From: an uncultured Bacillaceae bacterium
GTDB taxonomy: Bacteria > Bacillota > Bacilli > Bacillales > Alkalibacillaceae
DNA: 8,145 nucleotides
Direction of reading: 5' to 3'
NCBI GenBank assembly: GCA_937958375.1
Contig: CALGNY010000034.1
Coordinates: 1 to 8,145 of the forward strand
The position numbers were made by a program, and so were the translations under genes. Shown piece by piece: positions 1-7,066 of this stretch. Within the stretch, counting starts at the first letter, position 1. Every line of letters starts with the position of its first letter. The notes beneath the pieces are model-generated. The model saw only the letters and a program-made list of their open reading frames with translations, did not search any database and was not told where the DNA came from.

Positions 1-17
1 CAACGCTATGTTCGCTT

Positions 18-91
18 AAATAAAATCAATTTATTTCATCAAAATGATGCTTTACGGTAAGTTTGGTCAAATAAAACTAATTTATTTCATC
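18..91. repeat. Pair of 23-bp direct repeats, each a small palindrome
   Basis: Positions 18-40 and 69-91 match at 21 of 23 bases; only the central TC/CT differs. The units are 51 bp apart. Each contains a perfect 7-bp inverted repeat, AAATAAA...TTTATTT, around a 5-nt centre. No third unit is seen in the window. They lie downstream of yebE, between that gene and whatever is left of the edge. They could be transcript ends, protein-binding sites or a small duplication; the sequence does not decide. I found no convincing -10/-35 pair here. Confidence 0.6.
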
Positions 92-123
92 GAACTCGGG
101 CTCTGCGTTGAGTTCGATAAAAT
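84..123 (-). terminator. Strong inverted repeat after yebE; possible terminator or PurR-box pair
   Basis: Arms at 84-97 and 110-123 pair over 14 positions around a 12-nt loop. The inner 9 bp (ATCGAACTC / GAGTTCGAT) are perfect. The single imperfect position is G-U on minus-strand RNA but C-A on the plus strand, so the stem suits the yebE transcript, which ends 24 nt upstream. There is no clean U-run after the stem, only an AT-rich stretch, so termination is uncertain. Alternatively the two CGAAC cores in opposite orientation resemble PurR boxes of Bacillus, and in B. subtilis purE lies in this direction. The spacing between cores is 18 nt, slightly more than the 16-17 usually described. Confidence 0.4.
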
Positions 124-146
124 AACCGCTCGCTACCCCACACCCA

Positions 147-713
147 TCACTGACTCTGTATTTTTTCTTCCTCATCTTTCAATCGGCCTCTCTTTACCTT
201 CTTCACCCAGAAACCACCATGAATTTGCCGTGGTTCATAAGCGATGATAAAGGCTTTTGGGTCAATCTCTTTAATCGCTTTGTACAGCATCAATTCATAT
301 TTCCGGGGTGTCAGCACTTGGAGCGCCAGCCGGTCGCCATCCATCCCATAGGCATACCAGCTCGTCACACCATATCCTTTGGCACGAAGCTTCCGTGTGA
401 ATGGGATATCGGGATTGGATGATATGACATTGACGGTAATGTACCCGATCGCCAATTTCTCTTCGATTTTCATGCCTGTGATTACACCAAGACCATAACC
501 TAAGGCATAAGCAACTACGTTCTGGATTTCGCCGAGATTATCCAGCACCAAACCCAGTCCGACGACATAGACGGTGATTTCAAACACACCGACACTGGCT
601 GCAATATATTTTTTTCCCTTTAACGTGAAAATCATTCGCACGGTCAATAAGGATACATAAACGATATTAACGACGAATATAATCGCGACCATTATAAAAC
701 CTGTTTCTAACAA
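147..713 (-). CDS. yebE: UPF0316 membrane protein YebE (DUF2179)
   Basis: A 188-residue protein with three N-terminal membrane segments (about residues 4-28, 36-58 and 64-82) and a soluble C-terminal DUF2179-type domain (about 95-170). The domain has the family pattern GYGVT near 113, PRKYE near 136, an 'IDPKAFI' stretch near 150 and PRQIHGGFW near 161-169. Length and layout match B. subtilis YebE. The function of the family is unknown, although DUF2179 domains also occur in YitT-type membrane proteins. The start is TTG at 713, chosen because GAGAGGGG lies 7 nt upstream; an ATG at codon 8 (692) lacks an equally good site. It has its own promoters, so it need not depend on pbuG, which ends in a terminator. 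In B. subtilis the same gene sits between pbuG and the purE operon. Confidence 0.92.
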   Translation of the reverse strand: MLETGFIMVAIIFVVNIVYVSLLTVRMIFTLKGKKYIAASVGVFEITVYVVGLGLVLDNLGEIQNVVAYALGYGLGVITGMKIEEKLAIGYITVNVISSNPDIPFTRKLRAKGYGVTSWYAYGMDGDRLALQVLTPRKYELMLYKAIKEIDPKAFIIAYEPRQIHGGFWVKKVKRGRLKDEEEKIQSQ

Positions 714-734
714 TGGATTTCCCCTCTCGAATGA

Positions 735-752
735 ACTTACTTTAGTGTAAGT
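735..752 (-). promoter_or_regulatory. Small inverted repeat just upstream of the yebE ribosome site
   Basis: ACTTAC and GTAAGT form a perfect 6-bp inverted repeat around a 6-nt centre. In the yebE mRNA it would form a hairpin ending 6 nt before the GAGAGGGG site. It could affect translation or bind a protein. It is short and may be chance. Confidence 0.35.
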
Positions 753-758
753 CTTCCC

Positions 759-793
759 TCGATTGAATATGCTAAGCCATTATATTCGATCGA
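759..793. promoter_or_regulatory. Operator-like palindrome over the yebE -10 box
   Basis: Arms at 759-770 and 782-793 are inverted repeats matching at 11 of 12 positions (the twelfth is G-U in RNA) around an 11-nt spacer. The right arm overlaps the TATAAT box at 779-784 and part of the spacer of the proximal yebE promoter. A protein bound here would block that promoter. The same sequence in RNA started at the distal promoter would be a leader hairpin. The regulator cannot be named from sequence. Confidence 0.55.
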
Positions 794-806
794 CAGCTTG
801 CTTCAA
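779..806 (-). promoter_or_regulatory. Proximal sigma-A-like promoter of yebE
   Basis: On the minus strand TTGAAG (806-801), a 16-nt spacer and a perfect TATAAT (784-779) lie about 66 nt upstream of the yebE start. This is a good housekeeping sigma match. Confidence 0.65.
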
Positions 807-815
807 TTCCTATGT

Positions 816-844
816 ATTTTAATACCAATTGAGTGGTGGGTCAA
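816..844 (-). promoter_or_regulatory. Distal sigma-A-like promoter of yebE
   Basis: On the minus strand TTGACC (844-839), a 17-nt spacer and TAAAAT (821-816) form a second good promoter, about 37 bp upstream of the first. It lies downstream of the pbuG terminator, so yebE appears to be an independent unit. Confidence 0.6.
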
Positions 845-889
845 TCAAAAAAATCCTCCATCGTTTGTAGTAAGAAGAAAGATGAGAAT

Positions 890-933
890 AAAAAATCCCC
901 ACCAACTGTACATGAACGAGTCGGTGGAGATTT
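890..933 (-). terminator. Rho-independent terminator of pbuG
   Basis: In the pbuG transcript, AAATCTCCACCGACT pairs with AGTTGGTGGGGATTT over 15 bp (with G-U pairs) around an 11-nt loop, followed by six U. It begins 16 nt after the pbuG stop codon. It ends the riboswitch-controlled transcript before the yebE promoters. Confidence 0.9.
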
Positions 934-948
934 CAGATTGAAAGTCCC

Positions 949-2271
949 TTAATTTAAGAATATGAAGTAGAGGACGAATATAACGCCTAATACATACATC
1001 AACGGATGGATTTCTTTATATCGGCCTTTCACCAGCATCGTAATCGGATAGAAGATAAAGCCAATTGCAATCCCAGTCGCGATACTGTTGGTCAATGGCA
1101 TCATCAAAATCGTCAAGAATGCCGGAACGGCGATTTCGAATTTGTCCCATTCGATTTGGCGTAGGTTCGCAACCATCAACACACCTACGATGATCAAGGC
1201 TGGTGCAGTGACTTCTGTCGTTACGACGCTTAATAATGGTGAGAAAAACAGGGCCAGCAAGAATAGACCCGCTGTCACGATAGACGCAAAACCAGTTCGT
1301 CCTCCAGCTCCTACACCTGTTGTGGATTCGACGAAAGAAGTTGTCGTAGATGTTCCGAGAACCGCTCCACTGACGGTAGCAGCCGAGTCTGCAAAAAGGG
1401 CTTTACCGGCACGTGGCAGTTTGCCGTCTTTCATCAAACCACCTTGCGTCGCAACGGCCACAAGCGTACCTGCCGTATCGAAAAAGTCGACGAACAAGAA
1501 GGTTAAAATGACAACCAACATATCTAATGTGAAAATTTCACCAAAATGCGTAATGGCTGCACCGAATGTAGGTGCCAAGCTTGGAACGCTGCCGACAACA
1601 TCGTTTACACCTGTCGGAACCGTAATCAAGCCAACAATCATTCCCGCGATTGCTGTGATGATCATTCCGTAAAATACGCCGCCTTTAAGTCCTGCAGCCA
1701 ATAAAATAACCGTGACGAACACACCGAAGATCGTCAATAGGATACCAGGATCCGTGAGATCACCCAACGCAACTAATGTTGCTTCATCGGCTTGGATCAG
1801 TCCGACATTTTGCAATCCGATAAATGCGATGAACAGACCAATCCCAGCACCGACGGCCAATTTCAAGTTATTCGGAATGGCATCGATCACTTTTTGGCGA
1901 ATTCCCGTCAGTGTCAAAACAATAAAAATGAGTCCGGAAGCCAAGACACCCGCCAAAGCTGTTTCCCAAGGGATTCCCATACCAAGAACAACACTATAAG
2001 CGAAGAAAGCATTCAGACCCATACCCGGCGCCAATGCGATCGGATACTTCGCAAGTAGCCCCATAATCAACGTACCGATTGCACCGGCTAGTGCCGTCGC
2101 TACGAAAACGGCATCTGGGTCCATCCCTTCGACCCCTTCCACGTCGCTTAAACTAAGGACGGCAGGGTTAACGAACAGGATATATGCCATCGCCAGAAAC
2201 GTCGTTAGTCCAGCAACGGATTCTGTACGATAGTTCGTACCTAATTCCTCAAAACGAAAATATTTTTTCAC
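949..2271 (-). CDS. pbuG: Guanine/hypoxanthine permease PbuG (NCS2/AzgA-type)
   Basis: This proton-coupled membrane permease imports guanine and hypoxanthine for purine salvage. The 440-residue length equals that of B. subtilis PbuG. The N-terminal MKKYFRFEELGTNYRTE stretch, APGMGLNAFF at 81-90, VDFFDTAGTL at 261-270 and ESTTGVGAGGRTG at 315-327 are typical of the AzgA/PbuG branch. Hydrophobic segments run through nearly the whole protein, as expected for about 12-14 membrane spans. The start is GTG at 2271, set by GAGGGGG 8 nt upstream. A C74-type guanine riboswitch with a transcription terminator precedes the gene, which supports guanine-related transport. A terminator follows it, so it is probably monocistronic. 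In B. subtilis guaA is the upstream neighbour; here the upstream gene is yebA. Exact preference between guanine and hypoxanthine is inferred from family and riboswitch. Confidence 0.95.
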   Translation of the reverse strand: MKKYFRFEELGTNYRTESVAGLTTFLAMAYILFVNPAVLSLSDVEGVEGMDPDAVFVATALAGAIGTLIMGLLAKYPIALAPGMGLNAFFAYSVVLGMGIPWETALAGVLASGLIFIVLTLTGIRQKVIDAIPNNLKLAVGAGIGLFIAFIGLQNVGLIQADEATLVALGDLTDPGILLTIFGVFVTVILLAAGLKGGVFYGMIITAIAGMIVGLITVPTGVNDVVGSVPSLAPTFGAAITHFGEIFTLDMLVVILTFLFVDFFDTAGTLVAVATQGGLMKDGKLPRAGKALFADSAATVSGAVLGTSTTTSFVESTTGVGAGGRTGFASIVTAGLFLLALFFSPLLSVVTTEVTAPALIIVGVLMVANLRQIEWDKFEIAVPAFLTILMMPLTNSIATGIAIGFIFYPITMLVKGRYKEIHPLMYVLGVIFVLYFIFLN

Positions 2272-2323
2272 TGCGATTTCCCCCTCGATTTCCTTGAACG
2301 ACTACGACTTTATGGAAATTCAT

Positions 2324-2359
2324 AAAGCAAAAAGCACCCTTGGAAGTTCCAAGAGTGCT
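2324..2359 (-). terminator. Riboswitch terminator (expression platform) of pbuG
   Basis: In minus-strand RNA, AGCACTCTTGGAA pairs with TTCCAAGGGTGCT (2359-2333) around a very small loop and is followed by a U-run at 2333-2329. It lies 74 nt after the aptamer and about 40 nt before the pbuG ribosome site. It is the OFF structure when guanine is bound. Confidence 0.88.
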
Positions 2360-2441
2360 ACGAGGAAGATTGCAAAACCACCGACAAACATACAGACAAC
2401 TGTCCATACGTCTCCTTCGGTTATTCGACAATCACTCGTAG
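2358..2441 (-). promoter_or_regulatory. Antiterminator strands of the guanine riboswitch
   Basis: The 3' side of aptamer P1 and its junction, CTACGAG (2441-2435) and GATTG (2433-2429), can pair with CAATC (2372-2368) and CTCGTAG (2364-2358). This gives 7 + 5 perfect pairs with a small internal loop. The first strand destroys P1 and includes the C that contacts guanine. The second overlaps the first two bases of the terminator stem. Aptamer plus terminator and the antiterminator are therefore mutually exclusive, the standard transcription-off design. Confidence 0.8.
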
Positions 2442-2504
2442 TCAGACCATTTACGGTAGTCTGGTAGAAACTCTTGGGCCATATCCCCAATATTATACGA
2501 AGTG
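2433..2504 (-). promoter_or_regulatory. Guanine riboswitch aptamer (purine riboswitch)
   Basis: The minus strand carries the purine aptamer in order. P1 is CACTTCGTA / TACGAGTG with one bulge. J1/2 contains TATAATA. P2 is TTGGG / CCCAA with a GATATGG loop, and J2/3 is GAGTTTCTAC. P3 is CAGAC / GTCTG with a loop containing CCGTAAAT, and J3/1 is ACTA. Both kissing loops match the xpt-type consensus. The specificity base (position 74 in xpt numbering) is C at window position 2441, which pairs with guanine or hypoxanthine; adenine sensors have U there. Together with the downstream terminator it should switch pbuG off when guanine is abundant. Confidence 0.95.
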
Positions 2505-2529
2505 TTCAAGTTTTTTATATTACATCTAT

Positions 2530-2558
2530 ACTTTACAAGCTCTTCCCGATTTCGTCAA
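2530..2558 (-). promoter_or_regulatory. Sigma-A-like promoter of the pbuG leader
   Basis: On the minus strand TTGACG (2558-2553), a 17-nt spacer and TAAAGT (2535-2530) would start transcription near 2523, about 20 nt before the aptamer. The -35 box is strong (5 of 6) and the -10 moderate (4 of 6). The stretch 2559-2647 between this promoter and the yebA stop shows no terminator and no gene, so some read-through from yebA into the riboswitch is possible. Confidence 0.6.
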
Positions 2559-2647
2559 GAGGGAATTTACGAATGATCGAATTGAAAGGCAGCATGATAG
2601 TACGTTTAAATCCACCAAATCAAAACGATTCTATCAACTTCCCCCGT

Positions 2648-4846
2648 TTATGCAATCAAATTTCGAACAATCTTGTTCCACAACCGATCGATTTGGTCAT
2701 TTTCGTTGGAAAGATCCTCTTCACGGTAAACCGCACGTTCATAATAGGACGTCAGTGAAGACATATCCGAGTTACCCATCTGTCGATCGACATGGGTTGC
2801 AAACTCTCGTAACGTTTGCCCACTTTTCATCCGGTAGCCTTCATTCGATAAAAGCTTCAACAAAAATCCATACGCATTTACGAACGTTTTCTGATCAGGA
2901 TTTCGTTTGAGCTGATTTTTCTTCCAATACGACAAGAAACGATAACGGTTGCGGAAAATCAACCAAAGCACAAACAACGATAATCCGATTACGACGAGCC
3001 ACTTCACAAATGTGTAGCCTGAGAAATCCGATGCCCCAGCTGTTTCATTTTCATCTTCTTCCTCAGTCTCCTCTTGCTCGGGTCCCTCATCCAATTCTGG
3101 TTCTGGAATATCTTGTTCATAGTCTTCCGTTTCTTCACGATCGTCAAGTAAATCTTCCGTGTCCTCTCCGGTCACAAAATCCGACTGGTTTGAAAAGCCG
3201 ACCGTCGGCTCAAACGGCACCCAACCAACTTCAGGAAAATAAGCTTCTACCCACGAATGGGCATGGTTATTTTGAATCTCATACGTATTCATGCCCTCGG
3301 TATCGAATACATTTGCTTGGTTGGCCAATTCGCCTCCAGTAAATCCTTTCACCCAACGAGCTGGAATATCTGCTGAGCGCAACATGACGACCATCGATGT
3401 TGAATAATGGTCACAGTAACCGCGTTTCGTTTCAAAGAGGAATTGATCGACAAAGTCCGCTTCTTCATATGGAACGGGTACATCTTCCGTTTCATACTCA
3501 TATCCATCACGCGTAAAAAATTGCTCAATCGCCTTCGCCTGATCGTAGGGATTTTCTTCACCTTCGATAATCTCCTGTGTCAAATGATGGATGCGATCGG
3601 GTATGGAATCCGGCAATTGCAGGTAAGCATCCGAGACATGCCAATCGAGATTTCTCGCTTCTCTCAATGTATTCAAGGGGAAATTCGGTCGCATGACTTC
3701 TATATGATACCCGTCTGAAGGTGAACCGCTCAGGTTGTTCACTTCCCCTGTTTCTGGGTTATATTTAACCGGGAAGTCTGTGAAAGATGTGGTTCCATAC
3801 CGGTACGGAAGCTTCGTTAAGTTTCCTGGTTCAACCATTTGGATGGTAGACTCTGTCGGAATCCGCTCCACGTCGATGTCGTACGGCTGAAGGGCTAAGA
3901 CCTCTCCAGGTGCGCCTTCAATAAACTCACCCTCCACCGTCCGTTCCCAGCCTTTTCCGGTATAAAAGTCTTTTGTTTCGACTTTCCAATATTGACTGGT
4001 TCGAGCCGATGCGTAAAACACGGTCGTATCATCCGCTAAAAAGCCACCGCCCAACTGCTCATCGTTCTCACCGTATCCGATCCGCTGAACTTGGTTTTGA
4101 AAACCGCTTCCACTGAAGCCTTCCTCCGCAGCCCCTTGCAGGAATGGCACCGGATCCGGCCATTGTGGGTCGAATTTCGGTGCCGCATAACCGATTGATG
4201 TCCCAACGACAATCACAATCAATAATGGGGCTAACCATTTCATCAACACACGAAACGACTGAATCCGGATTCGCTCGTTCTCTGCCATCTTAAATAAATG
4301 ACTGACTCCAAGTATGCTGACCCCAATGACAAACGATCGGATAATCGGCCAGATTGCAGAATAATCCGTAAACGTATCCAACACCGTGATATAAATAAAC
4401 GTGAACACGATAAAAGATAGCGGTCTTTTCACGATGACAAACCAATAATAAAGCAGATAACTGAGCATCCATAAAAGAATCAAGAAAAGCAGCGTACGGA
4501 ACAATGGAGTCAGTTGCATCCAATTCTGGCCAGAAAACAGCTCAATGTTTACCTGCAAATCGCTGATCAAATGGCCAATCCACTCCCTTGAAAGGAATGT
4601 GACATCGAAAAATAAATAATGGATGATGAACAATAGTCCAACCAATTTTAACGGAGACCGTAGCCAAACAGGCATATGAATGGCCGTCAACAAAAAACAA
4701 TACGCCACAAATAAGTAAAATAAGTGCACATAGCCTGTGTCCGATACAATTTCAAGCGGAGTAATCCACTCAAACAACAAGAGCATGGCACCTACATATA
4801 AAATTAGACTCATCCAAGGGTGTGCTGGATTACCATTTAAACGCAT
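2648..4846 (-). CDS. yebA: Membrane transglutaminase-like protein YebA
   Basis: A 732-residue protein of the bacterial DUF3488/transglutaminase-like (TgpA) type; B. subtilis YebA is nearly the same size. Hydrophobic segments fill about residues 13-220 (roughly seven membrane spans). A large extracellular part follows (about 222-613), then a last membrane span (about 614-631) and a cytoplasmic tail of the DUF4129 kind. The transglutaminase core is clear: catalytic Cys478 in RGYCDHYS, His530 in NNHAHSWVEAY, and an acidic third residue, Glu546 in WVPFEPT. A very acidic linker (about 561-602) joins the core to the last span. The start is ATG at 4846 with GAGGTGA 7 nt upstream; the TTG one codon earlier is less likely. 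The ATG overlaps the yeaD stop (TGATG), so translation is probably coupled. Substrate is unknown; a role on peptide or protein amide bonds at the cell surface is inferred from the family. Confidence 0.93.
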   Translation of the reverse strand: MRLNGNPAHPWMSLILYVGAMLLLFEWITPLEIVSDTGYVHLFYLFVAYCFLLTAIHMPVWLRSPLKLVGLLFIIHYLFFDVTFLSREWIGHLISDLQVNIELFSGQNWMQLTPLFRTLLFLILLWMLSYLLYYWFVIVKRPLSFIVFTFIYITVLDTFTDYSAIWPIIRSFVIGVSILGVSHLFKMAENERIRIQSFRVLMKWLAPLLIVIVVGTSIGYAAPKFDPQWPDPVPFLQGAAEEGFSGSGFQNQVQRIGYGENDEQLGGGFLADDTTVFYASARTSQYWKVETKDFYTGKGWERTVEGEFIEGAPGEVLALQPYDIDVERIPTESTIQMVEPGNLTKLPYRYGTTSFTDFPVKYNPETGEVNNLSGSPSDGYHIEVMRPNFPLNTLREARNLDWHVSDAYLQLPDSIPDRIHHLTQEIIEGEENPYDQAKAIEQFFTRDGYEYETEDVPVPYEEADFVDQFLFETKRGYCDHYSTSMVVMLRSADIPARWVKGFTGGELANQANVFDTEGMNTYEIQNNHAHSWVEAYFPEVGWVPFEPTVGFSNQSDFVTGEDTEDLLDDREETEDYEQDIPEPELDEGPEQEETEEEDENETAGASDFSGYTFVKWLVVIGLSLFVLWLIFRNRYRFLSYWKKNQLKRNPDQKTFVNAYGFLLKLLSNEGYRMKSGQTLREFATHVDRQMGNSDMSSLTSYYERAVYREEDLSNENDQIDRLWNKIVRNLIA

Positions 4847-6105
4847 CAAGCGTTCACCTCAATTTGACTCCGCATTAAGTCTTCTTCTTTTAACCATGAA
4901 AACGACACAGGGCTTTGTTTCATACGATGGATTACAGCCCGCTCATCATCTTGCAGCTGGTTTTTCCCTGCGATAAAAATGAATGCGATTTCCCTGCCTT
5001 GTTGATGCAATCGAATCAACGTTTCTCCGATTTGTTGATTGATTTCAGACGACACAATCAGCAAATTCCGTTCCTGGGAACGCTGGATCGCCTCTTTTGT
5101 CAGCTGCTCATAAAACGACCCTTCCTCAACGGGACGAACACTCGTCAAGAATTGGATCAATTGCTCGGTCGATCGTTTTCGGTTGGTGAGAAGGATTTCC
5201 TCTCTTTCCTTCCCCGCAAAAATCATTTGGACATTACCATAAAGCCGTAGCGATTGATGAGCCAATGCATGACCGATTTCCACCGAAGCTTCAAATGCCA
5301 ACCACCGATTAGCCGGTGCAATTCCGTTCAGCATGACCGTCAAATCCTTGTGCTTTTCCTGCTCGAATTCCTTCGTCGTCAGCTTTTGTTTTTTTGCCGT
5401 CGTTTTCCAATCAACCCAAGAAAAACGGTCTCCCGGTGCATAGTCCCTCACACCAGCAACCATATTTGTATGCCTGATTTGTGGTGAGAACGCCGTCTGC
5501 TTCCCCTCATCAAACGTTGACATCTCATTGGATTGTTTAAGAGATCTTCCCCACGGCTTGACATGAAGAACGGAAGGAATGGATAGAACCCTTTCCTTTT
5601 TGATCATTCCGAGAAAATCACCACTAACCATTTTCACTTGTGAAAAATGATGACTTCCACGCGGAATATGATCGAGAATGTAACGAAACGTCACGGTTCG
5701 CTTAAACCACGGAAAAATAATCGTTTTTTGAGGGGAGCGATTCTTCAAAATCGATGGACGGCTTAGAAATTGATACTTTTTTTCGCGAGTCTCTTTCCAC
5801 ATGATTTCTTCAGGTAACTGATCCTCTACGATGATGTAAAAAAGAGGTAATGGCAACAGGCGTCTGAACGTAATTTCTACTTCGACGTCCTGCCCTGCTT
5901 CCGCATATTTTTTCGAAAACTTCCGTTCTGTTTGTGACCAATTCATTGGGTAAATCGCTAAATAAACCGAATACAGGAGGACGGGGAGAAAACTGAAAAA
6001 CAAAAACCAACTGACAAAGCCACCTTGAAACATGGCATACGAAAAAAGCAAACCAAACAAGACGAGGACAAAAATAAATCGGACTGTCAAACGTAATGGA
6101 CTCAT
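4846..6105 (-). CDS. yeaD: DUF58 membrane-anchored protein YeaD
   Basis: A 419-residue protein with two N-terminal membrane spans (about 8-26 and 30-50), a beta-rich middle region, and the DUF58 signature at 219-250: VRDYAPGDRFSWVDWKTTAK followed by a Glu-rich EFEQEK. The C-terminal half (about 250-380) has the alternating pattern of a von Willebrand A-like fold, as DUF58 proteins are predicted to have. Such proteins are regularly encoded with a MoxR ATPase and a transglutaminase-like protein, as here, and are thought to be part of an ATPase-assisted envelope complex. The start is ATG at 6105: GAGG lies 8 nt upstream, overlapping the end of yeaC, and the next residues lead straight into the first span. 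An in-frame ATG at 6153 inside yeaC has no ribosome site and is rejected. Confidence 0.92.
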   Translation of the reverse strand: MSPLRLTVRFIFVLVLFGLLFSYAMFQGGFVSWFLFFSFLPVLLYSVYLAIYPMNWSQTERKFSKKYAEAGQDVEVEITFRRLLPLPLFYIIVEDQLPEEIMWKETREKKYQFLSRPSILKNRSPQKTIIFPWFKRTVTFRYILDHIPRGSHHFSQVKMVSGDFLGMIKKERVLSIPSVLHVKPWGRSLKQSNEMSTFDEGKQTAFSPQIRHTNMVAGVRDYAPGDRFSWVDWKTTAKKQKLTTKEFEQEKHKDLTVMLNGIAPANRWLAFEASVEIGHALAHQSLRLYGNVQMIFAGKEREEILLTNRKRSTEQLIQFLTSVRPVEEGSFYEQLTKEAIQRSQERNLLIVSSEINQQIGETLIRLHQQGREIAFIFIAGKNQLQDDERAVIHRMKQSPVSFSWLKEEDLMRSQIEVNA

Positions 6106-6109
6106 CAGA

Positions 6110-7066
6110 TTAACCTCGATCCATTGGTACCATGGTTTGGTTGATGACCTCATTCACAATCGAAGTAACCGTGCGTCCTTCAAAACGCGCTTCCGAGCTG
6201 ACAAGCAAGCGATGACTCAAAACGTGAGGGGCCATTTGTTTGACATCATCCGGAATGACATAATCACGCCCTTGCAAAAATGCATAACCTTTCGAAGCCC
6301 GCATCAATGCAATGGAAGCTCTCGGGCTAGCCCCTAAATCAAGCATCGAGTGATTACGTGTCTGATGAATGATTTTGACGATATACTCTTTGACATGCTG
6401 GCTCAGATGGGTGTGTTTGACTTCCTGTTGTAGGTCAATCACTTCTTCTTTTGTCATGACCGCTTCAATTTGATCAACCGGATGAACGGCTGACGTTCGA
6501 TCAAGCATTTCGACCTCCTCTTGCAACGTCGGATAGCCTAATTGAAGCTTCAGCAAAAACCGATCCAACTGTGCTTCGGGCAACGCATATGTTCCTTCAT
6601 ACTCAATCGGGTTTTGGGTTGCCATCACAAAGAAAGGTCGTTTTAATGCCATCGTATTTCCATCGACTGTAATATTCCGCTCCTCCATACTTTCCAGTAA
6701 TGCCGATTGGGTCTTTGGTGACGTTCGGTTAATCTCATCCGCCAACACAATGTTTCCAAAAATCGGTCCAGCACGGAATTCAAAAGTCATTTCCTTTTGG
6801 TTATAAACAGACATCCCTGTAACGTCAGATGGCAATAAATCAGGTGTGAATTGAATCCGTTTGAAATCCAAGTCCAACGATTTGGCCAGCGACCGGACGA
6901 GCATCGTCTTCCCTACACCCGGAACGTCTTCCAACAGAACATGCCCCTCTGTCAATAAAGCGACAACGGTCAATTCAACCGCTTCCCGTTTACCAATCAT
7001 TACCTTTTCCATATTCGCTACAAGTCTTTCAATTTTCGAATGCTGAGCCATCATCGACGTTTCCAT
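6110..7066 (-). CDS. yeaC: MoxR-family AAA+ ATPase YeaC
   Basis: A 318-residue cytoplasmic AAA+ ATPase of the MoxR branch. Visible motifs are Walker A VPGVGKT at 48-54, the MoxR pattern FTPDLLPSDVTG at 73-84, Walker B VLADEINR at 107-114, sensor 1 ATQNP at 149-153, the GTYALPEAQLDRF stretch with its arginine at 158-170, and sensor 2 GASPRAS at 245-251. All key residues are present, so it should be active. MoxR proteins act as chaperone-like ATPases on partners encoded beside them, here YeaD and YebA. The start is ATG at 7066 because AAGGAGGAG lies at 7084-7076 just upstream. An in-frame TTG at 7087 would place that site inside the coding sequence. It is first gene of the three-gene minus-strand operon, and its stop is 4 nt from the yeaD start. 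Confidence 0.94.
   Translation of the reverse strand: METSMMAQHSKIERLVANMEKVMIGKREAVELTVVALLTEGHVLLEDVPGVGKTMLVRSLAKSLDLDFKRIQFTPDLLPSDVTGMSVYNQKEMTFEFRAGPIFGNIVLADEINRTSPKTQSALLESMEERNITVDGNTMALKRPFFVMATQNPIEYEGTYALPEAQLDRFLLKLQLGYPTLQEEVEMLDRTSAVHPVDQIEAVMTKEEVIDLQQEVKHTHLSQHVKEYIVKIIHQTRNHSMLDLGASPRASIALMRASKGYAFLQGRDYVIPDDVKQMAPHVLSHRLLVSSEARFEGRTVTSIVNEVINQTMVPMDRG

Noticed and set aside
18..91. Start of a CRISPR array
   Set aside because: Only two AT-rich repeats are present, with a spacer of 28 nt between them and no cas gene; each repeat is nearly fully palindromic and not typical.
1088..1672. 194-codon open frame on the plus strand inside pbuG
   Set aside because: It is antisense to a clearly recognised permease, has no ribosome site, and its low-complexity Thr/Pro/Ala/Lys composition is what a reversed membrane protein gene gives.
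2249..2431. 60-codon minus-strand open frame in the pbuG leader
   Set aside because: It runs through the antiterminator and terminator and overlaps the pbuG start; the RNA structure explains this stretch better. It has no family resemblance.
6106..6153. Sixteen extra N-terminal codons for yeaD
   Set aside because: No ribosome site precedes the ATG at 6153, while the ATG at 6105 has GAGG 8 nt upstream and leads directly into the membrane segment.
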